Positions 34,031-43,161 of a DNA stretch of 64,000 nucleotides are shown piece by piece. The stretch's first letter is position 1, and the number at the start of each line of letters is the position of its first letter. Below the pieces are notes generated by a model that had not been told where the DNA came from, searched no databases, and saw only the letters and a program-made list of their open reading frames with translations. Source of the DNA: Cellvibrio polysaccharolyticus (GTDB lineage: Bacteria; Pseudomonadota; Gammaproteobacteria; Pseudomonadales; Cellvibrionaceae); assembly GCF_015182315.1 (NCBI RefSeq), contig NZ_PRDL01000001.1:2666001-2730000 (forward strand), read 5' to 3'. The position numbers and the translations under genes are program-made.

Positions 34031-37000
34031 GTGTTGCAGTCATTGATTCAACTGGTTGTTTACCGTCGCTGGGCGGCGGTTGTGTGCGTCGCGCTGGTGG
34101 CGATTTACGGATTTCACGCCTATCGCCAAACCGCGATTGAAGCCTACCCGGACGTTACCAATGTGCAGGTGGGCATTATTGCGCAATCGCCGGGGCTGGC
34201 ACCGGAAGAAGTGGAGCGGCAAATTACCCTGCCGTTGGAGCGCGCACTTAACGGCACGCAAGGGCTGATGTCATTACGCTCTGAAAGTTATTTCGGTTTG
34301 TCGATTATCTCGCTGGTATTTGACGATGACGCCAACAGCACCGATGCCCGCATTCAGGTATCACAGCGTTTATCGCAAGCGGATCTCCCGGATGATGTCA
34401 CCCCGGAAATGGCTCCCGACAATACGCCGCTGGGGAAAATTTATTACTACCGCCTCAACAGTGACCGGCACACCTTGCAGGAGCTGCGCGCCGAACAGGA
34501 ACTGACCGTTACCCGGGTTTTAAAACAGGTGCAAGGCGTTGCCGATGTGGTGAGCCTGGGCGGTTTTTTAAAGGAATATCACGTTGAAGTGGATCCCTTT
34601 AAATTGATTGCCCACAACCTCAGCCTTGAAGATGTAGTTGAAGCAATTGGTGACTCCAATATCAATGTCGGTGGCGGCCTGCTAAGGCGTGGCGAGCAAG
34701 CGCTGATCGTGCGCGGCCTGGGGTTACTGCAAACCCCGCGTGATATTGAAAATATTGTATTGCCAGCCGAAGGTGATGCGCCGTTGCTGGTGCGCGATGT
34801 TGCACGCATTACGCTGTCGCACATGCCACGCCAGGGCGCCGTTGGAATAGACGGTTACGACGATGCGGTGATGGGCATCGCTTTGCTGCAACGCAATGAA
34901 AACCCGTCGCGGGTGCTGGATCAAATTCACGATAAAGTGGATCAACTGAACAAAACCCTGCCGCGTGGCATGCGCATCGAAGTGATTTACGACCGCTCCG
35001 AACTGGTCGCAGCGACTCTCTCCACGGTGCATCACAATTTATTATTCGGCGCCTGTTTAATTATCGGTGTGCTCTGGCTGTTTTTGCGCAGCCTGCGCGG
35101 CTCGTTAATTGTGGCTACAGTTATTCCGGTTTCGCTGCTGATGGCCTTTATCGGCCTTTACTGGCTGGATATGCCCGCCAACCTTATCTCAATGGGGGCG
35201 ATTGATTTCGGCATTATTGTCGATGGTGCGGTGGTACTTACCGAAGCGATTATTCACAAAGCTCGCCAGGAGCGACCGCAAACCCGCAAGGCAATGCATG
35301 CGCTGATTATTCGCGCCGCGCTCTCGGTTGCCCGCCCCACGCTGTTTGCCATGGCGATTGTGATCGCCGCGTTTATTCCTATTTTTTCTCTCGAAGGTGT
35401 TGAAGGCCGTATTTTTCAACCGGTGGCAATGACCTACGCATTCGCGCTGATTGCCGCACTGATTCTCGCCATGACCTTGGTACCGGCGCTCTGCGCACTG
35501 CTGATGAAACCGGAAGCGATGTCGAGCGGCGAATCCGATGGTTTTGAAAAAACTGCACACCGTTATCGCCAGCGTTTGCAATATTGCCTGGTCACCCGTC
35601 ACCGCCAATTTACTGTGGTGGGTGCAGGCATTCTGGTGCTGGTGATTTCACTGGCCATCGGCAGCCACCTCGGCACAGAGTTTTTACCGGAACTCGATGA
35701 AGGTGATGGTTATGTACTGGTAGAAATGCCCTCTTCCATCTCGCTGGAAAAAGGTCAGGAAATATTGCGCAGCGTTCGCTTGCGCCTCGGGCAATTTCCT
35801 GAAGTGATTACCGTAGTCAGCGAACAGGGGCGCCCGGAATCTGGCGACGATAACGAAACCATCAATATGGCGAAGGTGCTGATTCGACTGCAACCACAAC
35901 AAGCGTGGCGTAAAGGTTTAACCAAGGAACAACTCATTGGCGACATGCGCGCAACTCTGGCGGATATTCCCGGTGTGCAATTCAATTTTGCGCAACCGAT
36001 TCGCGACAGCGTTGAAGAATCCACTTCGGGCGCACGCGGCCATGTGGTGCTAAAACTCTTTGGTGCCGACATTGAAGTGATGCGCGATATTCTGGCGGAA
36101 ACCCGAACGCTCATAGCACCGATTGAAGGCGTGGTTGACCTGGATCTTTATCGCGATGCACCGGCACCGCAACTGCACCTGGTATTTAACCGCGAAATTC
36201 TCGCTGCACACGGCATCACCATGAACACCGCCAACCAGGTTGCCGGGGCTGCCATCGCTGGCCTCGAAGCAACTACCTTATGGGAAGGTGAATTGGCCGT
36301 ACCGGTGCGAGTACGCCTGCCGCTGGCCGACCGCATGGATGAAGCGCGTATTGCTGAAATTCCGGTCATGTCACCCGGCGGTGCACATATTCCCCTCGGC
36401 GACCTTGCCGACATTCAAATTAAAGTGGGCAACGCCGCTATTTTTCGCGAAGCCAATAGCCGTTACATGGTTTTAAAATTCAATGTAGAAGGCCGTGATA
36501 TCGGCTCGGTCAGTCGCGAAGCCATCGCCGCCTTTGAAGAAAATATCACCCTGCCCGATGGTTACGAAGCCAGCTGGGGCGGCGAATGGGAAAACCAGCA
36601 GCGCGCCGCCGAACGTTTAAAAATTGTGGTGCCGCTTTCATTAGCCGTTGTATTTATTCTGCTGGTGATGGCGCTGCACTCCATGCGCAGCGCCGGGCTG
36701 ATTTTGCTGAGTGCGCCTTTCACCATGGCAGGCGGTATTTTTGCGCTCTGGTTTACCGGCATCGATTTATCCATCAGCGCCGCTATCGGTTTTATCGCGC
36801 TTATCGGCCAGGCGGCGCTGGCCGGTTTGCTGGTGCTCAGCGCCGTTGACCAACGCCTGAAAGATGGCCTCGCTCCCTTACCGGCATTGATTGACGGCGC
36901 TGCACAGCAACTGCGCCCGGTATTACTGGTTACGCTGCTGGCGATGCTCGGTTTGTTGCCGATGGCAATTTCTACCGGTGTTGGCAGCGAAACCCAACGC

Positions 37001-37159
37001 CCTTTCGCCACCGTTATTGTTGGCGGCATGGCATTATTGCCACTGGTATCGCTGGTACTTTTACCGGCACTCTACGCTTTGTTTATTCCTGCGCGTTTGC
37101 CATCACCGTCATCGCCCTCTTCTTCCTCGTTAAATTCGGAGCAACATCCTCATGCGTAA
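34031..37159 (+). CDS. Heavy-metal RND efflux pump (CzcA/CusA family)
   Basis: 1042-residue inner-membrane proton antiporter with 12 predicted transmembrane helices and two large periplasmic loops. Transmembrane helix 4 carries DFGIIVDGAVVLTE, matching the D-x5-D-x6-E proton-relay signature of the HME-RND subfamily that exports divalent cations such as Co, Zn, Cd and Ni (or Cu/Ag). Other signs are EAYPDVTNVQVGIIAQSPG near the N-terminus and GTEFLPELDEGDGYVLVEMP after the central helix. GTG start with GGGAG 9 bp upstream. The 3' end overlaps the outer-membrane channel gene by 8 bp. The metal cannot be fixed from sequence. Confidence 0.93.
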   Translation: MLQSLIQLVVYRRWAAVVCVALVAIYGFHAYRQTAIEAYPDVTNVQVGIIAQSPGLAPEEVERQITLPLERALNGTQGLMSLRSESYFGLSIISLVFDDDANSTDARIQVSQRLSQADLPDDVTPEMAPDNTPLGKIYYYRLNSDRHTLQELRAEQELTVTRVLKQVQGVADVVSLGGFLKEYHVEVDPFKLIAHNLSLEDVVEAIGDSNINVGGGLLRRGEQALIVRGLGLLQTPRDIENIVLPAEGDAPLLVRDVARITLSHMPRQGAVGIDGYDDAVMGIALLQRNENPSRVLDQIHDKVDQLNKTLPRGMRIEVIYDRSELVAATLSTVHHNLLFGACLIIGVLWLFLRSLRGSLIVATVIPVSLLMAFIGLYWLDMPANLISMGAIDFGIIVDGAVVLTEAIIHKARQERPQTRKAMHALIIRAALSVARPTLFAMAIVIAAFIPIFSLEGVEGRIFQPVAMTYAFALIAALILAMTLVPALCALLMKPEAMSSGESDGFEKTAHRYRQRLQYCLVTRHRQFTVVGAGILVLVISLAIGSHLGTEFLPELDEGDGYVLVEMPSSISLEKGQEILRSVRLRLGQFPEVITVVSEQGRPESGDDNETINMAKVLIRLQPQQAWRKGLTKEQLIGDMRATLADIPGVQFNFAQPIRDSVEESTSGARGHVVLKLFGADIEVMRDILAETRTLIAPIEGVVDLDLYRDAPAPQLHLVFNREILAAHGITMNTANQVAGAAIAGLEATTLWEGELAVPVRVRLPLADRMDEARIAEIPVMSPGGAHIPLGDLADIQIKVGNAAIFREANSRYMVLKFNVEGRDIGSVSREAIAAFEENITLPDGYEASWGGEWENQQRAAERLKIVVPLSLAVVFILLVMALHSMRSAGLILLSAPFTMAGGIFALWFTGIDLSISAAIGFIALIGQAALAGLLVLSAVDQRLKDGLAPLPALIDGAAQQLRPVLLVTLLAMLGLLPMAISTGVGSETQRPFATVIVGGMALLPLVSLVLLPALYALFIPARLPSPSSPSSSSLNSEQHPHA

Positions 37160-38357
37160 ATGGCTGTTAACAGGGCTTTGTTGTGCCAGCCTGCTGACCC
37201 AGGCGCACGCGCAATCGCTACCGGAAACGCTGTCGCTGGATGAATGGCTGGAACTGGTAGCGCAACACAACACCGAATTGCAAACCGGTGCGCTGCATCT
37301 GGATATCGCTCGCAGCCAGGTGAGTGCGGCGCGTGCCCTGCCCAACCCATCAGTTTCCTACAACCGGGAAGGCAGCGAAGAAGAATATATGATCGAGCAG
37401 GAAATTCCGCTGTTCGGCCAACGCAGCCGCCGCATCCAAACCGCACGCAGCGAACTGGCCGCAACCCATGCGCAACGTGACCTGACGCAACTGGACGTGC
37501 TGCACGATGCAGCAGCGCGCTTTATGCACTTGCAAATAGCCCAGCAACGCGAGTTGCAACAACAACAATTACTCGAAGCCACCGAACAAGCCACGCGAGT
37601 TATTGAAGGGCAATTCGAAGCCGGTTTGCGCAGTGAATACGATCGTATTCGTATGCACATTGAATTAACCGCCCGGCAAAATGCGCTTGAAGAATCACAA
37701 ATAGAAACGCGCAATACCCGAATGGACCTGGCAGAGTTAATCGCCAAACCCGACTGGCAACCGCGTGCCGCAAACAACAGTATCCATTCGATCAAACAAT
37801 TACCCGCTGCCGTGCGACCAACCAGTGAGTTGCCCACCGTGCGTATGGCACTGGCTGAAGAGTCAGTTAACCAGCAAAAATTACGTGAAGCACAACGCGA
37901 AGTGTGGCCAGCGCCGTCTATTAATGTCGGTACAGTACGCGATGACAATATGCGAGAAAATGTGATTGGCGTATCCATGACGCTACCGCTATTTGATCGC
38001 AATCGCGGTGCGATTTCAGCAGCTAGACTGGAAGCCCGCGAAGCAACTTTGCGCCGCGTTGAAACGACGCATTTGAGCGAGTTGCAATGGCAGAAAGCCC
38101 ACCAGGAATGGCAACAGCGCCAGACTATGCTGGTGAGGTTTGAACAACAGATTTTGCCCGCCCTGCCCCGCTTGCGCACCATGGCAGAAGATGCCTGGCG
38201 CCTGGGCGAGAATAGCGTGCTGGAGATGTTGGATACATTGCAACAAATTGCGGATATTCAGAATGATTATCTGGATTTACTGGAAGCGACTTCTCAAGCG
38301 GAATTGGATTTACAAAAAGCGGCGGGATATTTACCAGCCTGGAAGCAGGCTTTTTAG
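37152..38357 (+). CDS. Outer-membrane efflux channel (CzcC/TolC family)
   Basis: 401 residues with a cleavable signal peptide (about 1-20, ending TQAHA). Two repeats of long helical hairpins dominate (SLDEWLELVAQHNTELQTGALHLDIARS opening; WRLGENSVLEMLDTLQQIADIQ near the end), typical of the outer-membrane efflux protein family. A proline-rich beta turn (ARALPNPSVSYN) marks the first barrel segment. It completes the tripartite metal efflux machine with the two genes upstream, whose reading frame it overlaps by 8 bp. A MITE-like palindrome follows 39 bp after the stop and may act as terminator. Confidence 0.9.
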   Translation: MRKWLLTGLCCASLLTQAHAQSLPETLSLDEWLELVAQHNTELQTGALHLDIARSQVSAARALPNPSVSYNREGSEEEYMIEQEIPLFGQRSRRIQTARSELAATHAQRDLTQLDVLHDAAARFMHLQIAQQRELQQQQLLEATEQATRVIEGQFEAGLRSEYDRIRMHIELTARQNALEESQIETRNTRMDLAELIAKPDWQPRAANNSIHSIKQLPAAVRPTSELPTVRMALAEESVNQQKLREAQREVWPAPSINVGTVRDDNMRENVIGVSMTLPLFDRNRGAISAARLEAREATLRRVETTHLSELQWQKAHQEWQQRQTMLVRFEQQILPALPRLRTMAEDAWRLGENSVLEMLDTLQQIADIQNDYLDLLEATSQAELDLQKAAGYLPAWKQAF

Positions 38358-38395
38358 ATATTGGCAGCTACGGTGAAGACGGAGTTATTCAATAC

Positions 38396-38501
38396 GTTTG
38401 TCATCCTGTTGTGTATTCCAAAAACACATGAATACATCCTTGTAGTTCCGACGAGTCATCCCTGACTCGACGGTTTTGGAATACACAACAGGATGACAAA
38501 C
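38396..38501. repeat. MITE-like palindromic element
   Basis: A perfect 28-bp inverted repeat: arm 38396-38423 (starts GTTTGTCATCCTGTTG) pairs with 38474-38501. Within the 50-bp centre is a nested near-perfect pair, CCGACGAGTCA/TGACTCGACGG, around TCCC. The whole 106-bp unit would fold into one long cruciform. It has no coding capacity. Length, nesting and intergenic location are typical of miniature palindromic repeats dispersed in bacterial genomes; no second copy is seen in this window. The remaining ~180 bp up to the response regulator (38502-38681) hold only its promoter region. Confidence 0.8.
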
Positions 38502-38681
38502 TCACATAGTGCCGAACTCTGCGAGGATTATCCGGCTCCGCTTGCGGATATTTATGCGTTTTTGGAACAAAGAGCCTGACGGAAAACGGACAGGATGGCA
38601 CGATCTAAACAGTGAGACTAAACAAATCTAAAGTAATGGTATGATTGTTCATTATTTTTCATAGCGGAGAAATCCCCCCCA

Positions 38682-39359
38682 ATGCGCCTGCTTATCGTTG
38701 AAGATGATCGCGATCTGGCAAAGGGACTCGCCAACTCACTTACGCCTTCCGGCTTTACCACCGAAGTGGTGCACACTGGCCATAATGCGATTGCACAGTG
38801 CCAGCAACAACAATGGGACGCCATTATTCTGGATCTCGGTTTGCCGGATCTGGACGGATTATCGGTGTTGCGCAAAATTCGCCGCTACAGCAGTACGCCG
38901 GTGTTAATTCTCACCGCACGTTGCGAAGTGAATGACCGGGTAGACGGGCTGGACGCCGGTGGCGATGATTACCTCGCAAAACCCTTTGCGCTGCGCGAAC
39001 TCGAAGCGCGTTTGCGGGCGCTGCTACGCAGAGCCAACCCGCAGGATTCTGAAGTGCGCTTTGGCGATATTCGTTTTGATACAACATCGCGCGAAACCCG
39101 CATTGGCAATAAAGACCCGGGGCTTACTGCCCGCGAATTGGCCACATTGGAATTGTTGTTACAACGGCCAGGGCGTGTGGTGAGCAAATCACGCTTTATT
39201 GATGCGCTTTACGATGCCAGTGAAGACGTTAATCCGTCCATGATTGAAGTTCATATCAGCCGTTTGCGTAAAAAACTGGGCGATGCCGGTTCATCGGTGA
39301 TTGTTCGAGCATTGCGCGGTCTTGGTTATCGCCTGGAGTATCCCGATACTCATGAATAA
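38682..39359 (+). CDS. OmpR-family response regulator
   Basis: 225 residues. Receiver domain 1-115 with acidic pocket EDD (7-9), phospho-acceptor D51 (DLGLPDLDG), conserved Thr of LILTA and Lys of AKPF. The winged-helix output domain spans about 125-220 (ELATLELLLQRPGRVVSKSRF, DVNPSMIEVHISRLRKKL). It resembles the QseB/TctD/PmrA branch. Lying behind a metal-efflux operon, it may control that operon, like CzcR/CusR, but the order and the intervening palindrome leave this open. It overlaps the kinase gene by 8 bp. Confidence 0.93.
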   Translation: MRLLIVEDDRDLAKGLANSLTPSGFTTEVVHTGHNAIAQCQQQQWDAIILDLGLPDLDGLSVLRKIRRYSSTPVLILTARCEVNDRVDGLDAGGDDYLAKPFALRELEARLRALLRRANPQDSEVRFGDIRFDTTSRETRIGNKDPGLTARELATLELLLQRPGRVVSKSRFIDALYDASEDVNPSMIEVHISRLRKKLGDAGSSVIVRALRGLGYRLEYPDTHE

Positions 39360-40731
39360 TTTGCGAACCCACAGTTTAAAAAAGCAACTGCTTAAACACC
39401 TTTGGATTCCGCTGCTGATTTTGCTTACCCTGGGTGGCATCGGTTCTACGCTGGTTGCTCATCAAATCAGTACGCTGGTACACGATCAGTGGCTGCTGGA
39501 TTCGGCAATGACGCTCAAAGAGCAAATCAACATTGGTGAGCAACACGTAACGCTGGATTTGCCGCAGTCGGCCATTGAGATGTTTGTGTGGGATCGGGTT
39601 GATAATATTGATGGCCAGGTGAGTACCGCGCAGCAGGGTGTTATTTTCAGCACGTCCGCTTTCCCGGAAATTACCAAAGCAGCCAGTCATCGCAAGCCGG
39701 ACTTTTATAACGGCGTGATTAATCATTACCCGGTGCGCATTGTCAGTTTCAGTTACACCCATCCGCAACAGCCCGATAATGCTATTTATATTCAAGTGGC
39801 TGAAACCCTGAAAAAGCGCGAGAACACCAGTGAATGGATTTTGTTGGTGATGTGCGCGCTTGAGATTGTAATTCTGTTACTGACGGGCTTGTTTATCTGG
39901 ATGGCAGTAACCCGCAACGTCGGCAAAGTGGATGCCGTTGCCGAACAGTTGGCAAAATATCAGCCGGAGGACAATGCCCCCTTTCAACCGTTGGCATCGG
40001 TACCACGGGAAATTGAACCGCTGATTGATGCCATTAATCAATTGGTGAAGAAGATTCACGAAGCACAGGCCTTTCACAAACGGTTTATTGCCAATGCGGC
40101 GCACCAGCTACGCACGCCTTTGTCGAGCCTGTTATTGCAAATCGAATATGCCTTGCGCGAGCGGGATGAGCAGCGGCACACCCACGCATTGGAAGATGCG
40201 CACCGTGCCGTTACCCGTTTGCAACACGTTACCCGGCAACTGCTGACGCTGATGCAGTCGGAGCGTCAAACCGCCTCCATTTTGCAATTAAAACCTCTCG
40301 ACCTTGCAGACCTTGCGCGCGGTGAAGTGGAACGCTTTTCCGATATGGCGTTGCACCGCGAAATCGATTTGGGGTATGAAGGGCCGGAGAAAGAGGTGAT
40401 CATCAACGGCGAAGCGCATTTGTTGCGGGAGTTAATCAGTAATCTGCTCGACAATGCTATTCGCTACTGCCCAGCCCAAAGCACCATTACTCTGATCCTT
40501 CAGGAAAACCCGCTTTGCTTGTCGGTATTGGATGACGGCCCCGGTATTCCGCCTGAAGAACAGCGCTGGGTGTTGGAACGGTTTTATCGTGGCAAAACCG
40601 TTATTGCCGATGGTTGCGGGCTGGGGCTTTCCATTGCCGATGAAATTGCCCGCCGACACCAGGCGCAATTGATGTTGCGCACTGGCGAGCACGGCAAAGG
40701 CACAAGAGTCGATATTCTTTTTAACGGATAG
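39352..40731 (+). CDS. Sensor histidine kinase (TctE/QseC type)
   Basis: 459 residues from ATG 39352. It has two transmembrane helices (about 17-40 and 158-182) enclosing a ~120-residue periplasmic sensor of the 2CSK_N type, then a HAMP-like linker, the dimerisation helix with phospho-accepting His in NAAHQLRTPLSSLLLQ, and an ATPase domain with ISNLLDNAIRYCP, DDGPGIPPEE and GCGLGLSIADEI. It is the partner of the response regulator with which it overlaps. The stimulus is unknown; a metal signal is plausible from the adjacent CzcCBA-type operon. It ends one base before the convergent spermidine-synthase-like gene. Confidence 0.92.
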   Translation: MNNLRTHSLKKQLLKHLWIPLLILLTLGGIGSTLVAHQISTLVHDQWLLDSAMTLKEQINIGEQHVTLDLPQSAIEMFVWDRVDNIDGQVSTAQQGVIFSTSAFPEITKAASHRKPDFYNGVINHYPVRIVSFSYTHPQQPDNAIYIQVAETLKKRENTSEWILLVMCALEIVILLLTGLFIWMAVTRNVGKVDAVAEQLAKYQPEDNAPFQPLASVPREIEPLIDAINQLVKKIHEAQAFHKRFIANAAHQLRTPLSSLLLQIEYALRERDEQRHTHALEDAHRAVTRLQHVTRQLLTLMQSERQTASILQLKPLDLADLARGEVERFSDMALHREIDLGYEGPEKEVIINGEAHLLRELISNLLDNAIRYCPAQSTITLILQENPLCLSVLDDGPGIPPEEQRWVLERFYRGKTVIADGCGLGLSIADEIARRHQAQLMLRTGEHGKGTRVDILFNG

Positions 40732-42786
40732 TTATTTCACAACCGATAGCAAGTTGCTGTAGTCATCCGTCCATATAGTCGTGTTGCGGGTGTTTTCCGG
40801 CCATGAAACCACCTGCTGCGCTATTTCCGGGTGCTTGAAAAAACTTTCGTCAGCGGCAATCACCACCCACTCGGCATCATTCACGTCATCGTCATCTGCC
40901 AGCACCTTGAAATAGCGCGCACTTTTATTCATGGAAAGGGCAATTTCCCGCACCAGCGGCGACAAATTCAAATGGCTATTGGAAATGTGCACCGCCAGCG
41001 CGCCCGCCGGTTTCAGATGATTCCAATACAATTCAAAGGCTTCTTTGGTTAACAAGTGCGCAGGAATGGCTCCGCTACTGAACGCATCCACCACCAGCAC
41101 ATCGTAATTGTCACCGCCCTCTTCCGCGAGTTTTCTTGCCATGGAAACTCTGGCATCACCCAATACAATATCAATGTCGGCATCGCTGTCCGCCAGGTAG
41201 GTAAATTGATTGTTGGCGAAAGCTTTTACCTGCGGATTCAGTTCATAAAAGCGGTAAGTATCACCGGGGCGGCCGTACGCGGCCAGGGTGCCTGCGCCCA
41301 AACCGATAATGCCCACCTGCATATTGTCAGATACCGGAAGGTGTTCCAGCGCTAAAGCAACACCGGTGCCGCGCCGGTAGTAACTGACCGGTGTGCCCGT
41401 GGCATCAGCGGCCAACAATTGTGTGCCGTGCGATGTGGTGCCATCAATTAAACGGCGCTCCAGCCTGCCATTTACTTCTACGTCTTTAGCTTTGAGAATG
41501 CCGTAAAAATTTCTTACCGCAAGCACGTCATTCTGATTATTCAGCGTATTCAAATAAAAGAACCCGCCACCCAGCACCAGCGGATAAACAATTGCCAGCT
41601 GCGCCAGTAATAACGGCCTTTTTTCCTGTGGCAGGTGATACTCGCCCCTTTGCCAGAGCACGCACCCGGCAACCAGAAAAAATACCGTAATAATTGCTAA
41701 TGGGAATTCGTAATAATTGGAAAACAACGTCTGCGCAAAAAACACCACAAAGGCACTGCCCAAAACTCCACCCAGAGAAATCATCAAATAGAACAAGGTA
41801 AGCCGCTCGGCACCGGGCTTGAGCAACGCCAGCTCACCGTGGCAAATCATGCAGGCAGACAGCAGGATCAATGAATAGATCGCCAGCTGGGAGAACAAAT
41901 TGAACCAGGAACCAATGAAGAACATCACAATAGCAACCACAGACGTCGCCATAAACACAGCAAACCAATACCAGCGCACATACCAACGGTGGCTATGAAA
42001 GCTGATGATGTAAGTCAGTAAATAAATACACAGCGGCATCAACCACAAAAAGGGCACTGGCTGTACATTTTGTGTCATGGAGTTGGTGGTAGCCAGCAAC
42101 AACACAACACCCACCGCTGGCAGTAACAACCACAAAAAAATGCGCGATCGAACCGCTTGCCCGGTAGCTGCCATGGCCTGAGGCTCAGCAAGCAGTAAGG
42201 GATTTTTCTTATACATCGACAGACAAACCGCGAGGATGGCAGCGGCGTAAACCCCGTAGCCGACTGACCAGAAGGCGGTTTGTGCAGAGAGCGAAAGAAA
42301 AGGCTCAAACACGAAAGGGTAACTTAATACCGCTAACAAAGAGCCGACATTTGACAATGAGTAGAGAAAATACGGCGGTTTTTCCTGATTGCCGTAGGTT
42401 AGCCAACGCTGTATCAAGGGGCCGGTGGAAGACAAAATAACGTAAGGAAGACCAACAGACGTTGCTAACAGCAGGATAATATTTTTTAGTGGCGCCTCGG
42501 TGCTCGCCTCGTACAACAAATTAACACTCAACGGCAGTGCCAACAAACTGAATATCGACAACAGCGCATGCAGACCAACCTGCAACCGCACATTGGCCAG
42601 TTTGGTCAGGCAGTAAGAATAAAAATAACCGCACAACAACAGCCCCTGAAAGAAAAACATGCAGGCCGTCCAGATAGACGCGCCACCGCCGAACAGTGGC
42701 AACATCAACTTTGCCATGAGGGGTTGAATTTGAAATACCAGAAATGCGCCGCTTAAAACGACAAATAAAACCAATGAAGAGGGCAT
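40732..42786 (-). CDS. Membrane-bound spermidine-synthase-like fusion protein
   Basis: 684 residues. The N-terminal ~410 residues are an MFS-like membrane domain with about 11-12 hydrophobic helices (LVLFVVLSGAFLVFQIQPL at the start). The C-terminal ~250 residues are a spermidine/spermine-synthase-type Rossmann domain with the SAM/dcSAM-binding GLGAGTLAAYG, the acidic YELNPQV and DVLVVDAFSSGAIPAHLL. Proteins of this fused MFS/spermidine synthase type are widespread, but their substrate is not established; some key polyamine residues differ from SpeE. It is monocistronic, tail-to-tail with the sensor kinase. No terminator is visible in the 0-bp gap. Confidence 0.82.
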   Translation of the reverse strand: MPSSLVLFVVLSGAFLVFQIQPLMAKLMLPLFGGGASIWTACMFFFQGLLLCGYFYSYCLTKLANVRLQVGLHALLSIFSLLALPLSVNLLYEASTEAPLKNIILLLATSVGLPYVILSSTGPLIQRWLTYGNQEKPPYFLYSLSNVGSLLAVLSYPFVFEPFLSLSAQTAFWSVGYGVYAAAILAVCLSMYKKNPLLLAEPQAMAATGQAVRSRIFLWLLLPAVGVVLLLATTNSMTQNVQPVPFLWLMPLCIYLLTYIISFHSHRWYVRWYWFAVFMATSVVAIVMFFIGSWFNLFSQLAIYSLILLSACMICHGELALLKPGAERLTLFYLMISLGGVLGSAFVVFFAQTLFSNYYEFPLAIITVFFLVAGCVLWQRGEYHLPQEKRPLLLAQLAIVYPLVLGGGFFYLNTLNNQNDVLAVRNFYGILKAKDVEVNGRLERRLIDGTTSHGTQLLAADATGTPVSYYRRGTGVALALEHLPVSDNMQVGIIGLGAGTLAAYGRPGDTYRFYELNPQVKAFANNQFTYLADSDADIDIVLGDARVSMARKLAEEGGDNYDVLVVDAFSSGAIPAHLLTKEAFELYWNHLKPAGALAVHISNSHLNLSPLVREIALSMNKSARYFKVLADDDDVNDAEWVVIAADESFFKHPEIAQQVVSWPENTRNTTIWTDDYSNLLSVVK

Positions 42787-43161
42787 ACGGTTACTACATC
42801 AATCGGGAACGAAAATACGCGCTCCGGAAACGCATCGGCATAAAACTGCCGGAAAAGAATGATGCCAGAAAACTGCCTTTAACTTCTCGAACCACTGCAC
42901 GTTATTGCCCCTGACGAAGCCGCCCTCCCCTCCATGCCGCCGGGTATAGCGCAAAACCGAACGTCCGGATCAGTCACTATTTCAGGATCTGCTTGCAGCT
43001 TTTGCCAATGTGTATTAGTGTAGCAATACACATAAGGTAAGAATCAATACACCTGCCTTGAAGCCTGTTTTGCCGGGTGCTCGCCGGGCAAGCGTGAAAC
43101 GCCACAAGACCAACCGGCCATGCCGCCGGGTTACCGCCAAGACTAACGATAGGGATTTTTT
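42787..43161. other. Promoter region of the YtrA-type ABC operon
   Basis: 375 bp between divergently transcribed genes. It contains the YtrA-type operator at 43009-43032 and about 130 bp of leader before the ABC ATPase. No RNA gene or ORF of note is seen. The leader's upstream half is GC-rich (near 42905-42965). Confidence 0.5.
43009..43032 (+). promoter_or_regulatory. Palindromic operator of the YtrA-type regulator
   Basis: TGTGTATT (43009-43016), 8-bp spacer, AATACACA (43025-43032): perfect 8-bp arms. GntR-family YtrA regulators bind long GTGTA-containing palindromes in front of their own ABC operons, and the regulator gene at 45407 is the last gene of this operon. Candidate -35 elements (TTGCAG 42993; TTGCCA 43002) overlap or abut it. 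Confidence 0.75.
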
